Shown here: positions 25,083 through 25,954 of the stretch, one piece after another | Layout of the letters: each line of letters opens with the position of its first letter | Numbering within the stretch: position 1 is the first letter of the stretch | NCBI GenBank assembly: GCA_046760905.1 | Contig: JBHIFB010000035.1 | Coordinates: 1 to 25,954 of the forward strand | Direction of reading: 5' to 3' | DNA: 25,954 bases | From: JBHIFB01 sp046760905 | GTDB lineage: Bacteria > Gemmatimonadota > CAZMKB01 | The notes under the pieces: generated by a model | What the model was told of the DNA's origin: nothing | The model's database searches: none | The model's input: the letters and a program-made list of their open reading frames with translations, nothing else | Made by a program: the position numbers and the translations under genes

Positions 25083-25873
25083 GCAAGGTGAGATCTGGAA
25101 TGGCGACTATTCATCCAACGGCTATTATCGATGAGGGTGGGGTTCTCGCAGAGGATGTGACCGTTGGTCCCTATTCGATAATAGGACCGGGAGTAATGAT
25201 TGGTCGTGGCACAATGATCGGCTCAAGGGTGTTGATTGAGAAGAGAACGAAAATAGGTAGCAATTGCAAGGTTCATACCGGTGCAATCGTCGGCACAGAC
25301 CCCCAGGATCTCAAGTTCCAAGGAGAGGATACCGAGCTGATCATCGGGGACAGGACCGTGATAAGAGAGTATGCTACATTAAACCGTGGGACGCAGATGA
25401 CAGGCAGAACCCAGATAGGGTCAGATTGTTTCATCATGGCCTATGTGCACATTGCACATGATTGTTATATTGGTGACCATGTGATTCTCGCGAATGCCGT
25501 GAATATGGCAGGCCACGTCATGATTGAGGATCATGTGACAGTTGGTGGAATAACTCCCATACACCAGTTCGTAAGAATTGGCAAGTATGCATTCATAGGC
25601 GGGGGTTCGAGGGTGAACAAGGATGTCCCACCTTTCGTGAGAGCTGTGGGGAATCCTTTGATCCTGTCAGGACTTAACAGCGTTGGATTGGCCAGACACG
25701 GGGTCCCGGAGGATATAAGAGTAGAATTAAAACGTGCTTATAGGATCTTCTTCAGATCTGATCTGGACATATCAAAGGCTCTGCAGAGGGCAAGAGAAGA
25801 ACTCAAACCTTACCCCGAAATCCAGAGCTTCATTGAGTTTATTGAGAAGAGCAAGCGCGGCATCACCATCTGA
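25079..25873 (+). CDS. lpxA: UDP-N-acetylglucosamine O-acyltransferase
   Basis: 264 residues; first step of lipid A synthesis, moving a 3-hydroxyacyl chain from ACP to UDP-GlcNAc in the cytoplasm. Hexapeptide repeats run from about residue 10 to 195; the catalytic histidine is His127 in VHIAHDCYIG; the signatures GTDPQDLKFQGE, IREYATLNRGT, GGITPIHQFVRIG and DVPPFVRAVGNP are all present, and the helical C-terminal domain is complete. The ATG at 25079 overlaps the lpxC-fabZ stop (ATGA). An ATG at 25100 with AAGGTGAG upstream gives the commoner family start (MATIHPTAIID) and is a real alternative, 257 residues. Confidence 0.96.
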   Translation: MSKVRSGMATIHPTAIIDEGGVLAEDVTVGPYSIIGPGVMIGRGTMIGSRVLIEKRTKIGSNCKVHTGAIVGTDPQDLKFQGEDTELIIGDRTVIREYATLNRGTQMTGRTQIGSDCFIMAYVHIAHDCYIGDHVILANAVNMAGHVMIEDHVTVGGITPIHQFVRIGKYAFIGGGSRVNKDVPPFVRAVGNPLILSGLNSVGLARHGVPEDIRVELKRAYRIFFRSDLDISKALQRAREELKPYPEIQSFIEFIEKSKRGITI

Positions 25874-25895
25874 AAAGCCTACCGGTTACTCATAT

Positions 25896-25954
25896 ATGAT
25901 TCCACAGATGAAAAAATCTAAGGAGCACCCACATCGCTCCGACTGTATGGTTTT
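25896..25954 (+). CDS. Possible start of the next gene (partial, uncertain)
   Basis: An ATG at 25896 opens a frame that is still open at the window edge (19 codons), in the same direction as lpxA. The first residues (MIPQMKKSKEHPHRSDCMV) do not identify a family. AAGGAG occurs inside it at 25919-25924, so the true start could be further right. In comparable diderm operons lpxI or a Gfo/Idh-type gene follows lpxA, but nothing here shows that. Confidence 0.2.
   Translation, partial: MIPQMKKSKEHPHRSDCMV

Noticed and set aside
25919..25940. Five-base stem (GGAGC / GCTCC) near the right edge as an lpxA terminator
   Set aside because: Short stem, no T run, and probably inside the next gene or its leader; cannot be judged at the window edge.

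Overview
This window looks like a chromosomal segment of an LPS-bearing, two-membrane (diderm) bacterium of moderate GC. The evidence is lipid A genes (lpxD, an lpxC-fabZ fusion, lpxA), the outer-membrane assembly factors BamA and Skp/OmpH, and a Lol lipoprotein exporter. These sit beside the arginine-kinase/ClpC proteostasis set (mcsA, mcsB, clpC) best known from Gram-positives. The LpxC-FabZ fusion and this mixture suggest a Bacteroidetes/FCB-like or deltaproteobacteria-like candidate lineage. That placement is inference; the window has no rRNA or other decisive marker.

Layout. (1) Positions 1-1935, minus strand: the 5' part of a secreted parallel beta-helix protein that runs off the left edge, and a DUF362 protein. 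(2) 2102-5624, plus: a large signalling gene with GGDEF (diguanylate cyclase), STAND/AAA-type ATPase and TPR regions, split into two reading frames at about 3516-3526. (3) 5810-6878: an HU-type DNA-binding protein and a convergent membrane-anchored helical-repeat protein of unknown function, with a hairpin terminator between them. (4) 7056-10841, plus: site-2 protease (M50), trpS, scpA, scpB and an rluB-type pseudouridine synthase; scpB and rluB overlap by 107 nt. (5) 11046 to the right edge, plus: a tightly packed run prfB (with its programmed +1 frameshift), lysS, lolC/E, lolD, mcsA, mcsB, clpC, bamA, skp/ompH, lpxD, lpxC-fabZ, lpxA, with several ATGA-type overlaps.

How it works together. 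Block 5 joins translation (RF2, LysRS), lipoprotein export (Lol), protein quality control (McsA/McsB/ClpC), outer-membrane protein assembly (BamA, Skp) and lipid A synthesis (LpxD, LpxC, LpxA) with fatty-acid dehydration (FabZ). From memory, lysS-lol-bamA-skp-lpxD-fabZ-lpxA is a known backbone in other diderms; the mcsA-mcsB-clpC insertion between lolD and bamA is the distinctive part. No ctsR repressor gene is seen. Block 4 handles chromosome condensation (ScpA/ScpB) along with tRNA-Trp charging and rRNA modification.

Five good sigma70-like promoters of the form TTGAC(A/C/T), 17-18 nt, TAT(A/T)(T/A)T lie upstream of the beta-helix gene, the GGDEF gene, HU, the M50 protease and prfB. I see no tRNA, rRNA, CRISPR array, insertion sequence or phage gene. 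Most of the window is housekeeping. The strongest leads are the split GGDEF-ATPase-TPR protein, the proteostasis cassette inside the envelope operon, and the RNA-level structures at prfB and at the mcsB/clpC junction.
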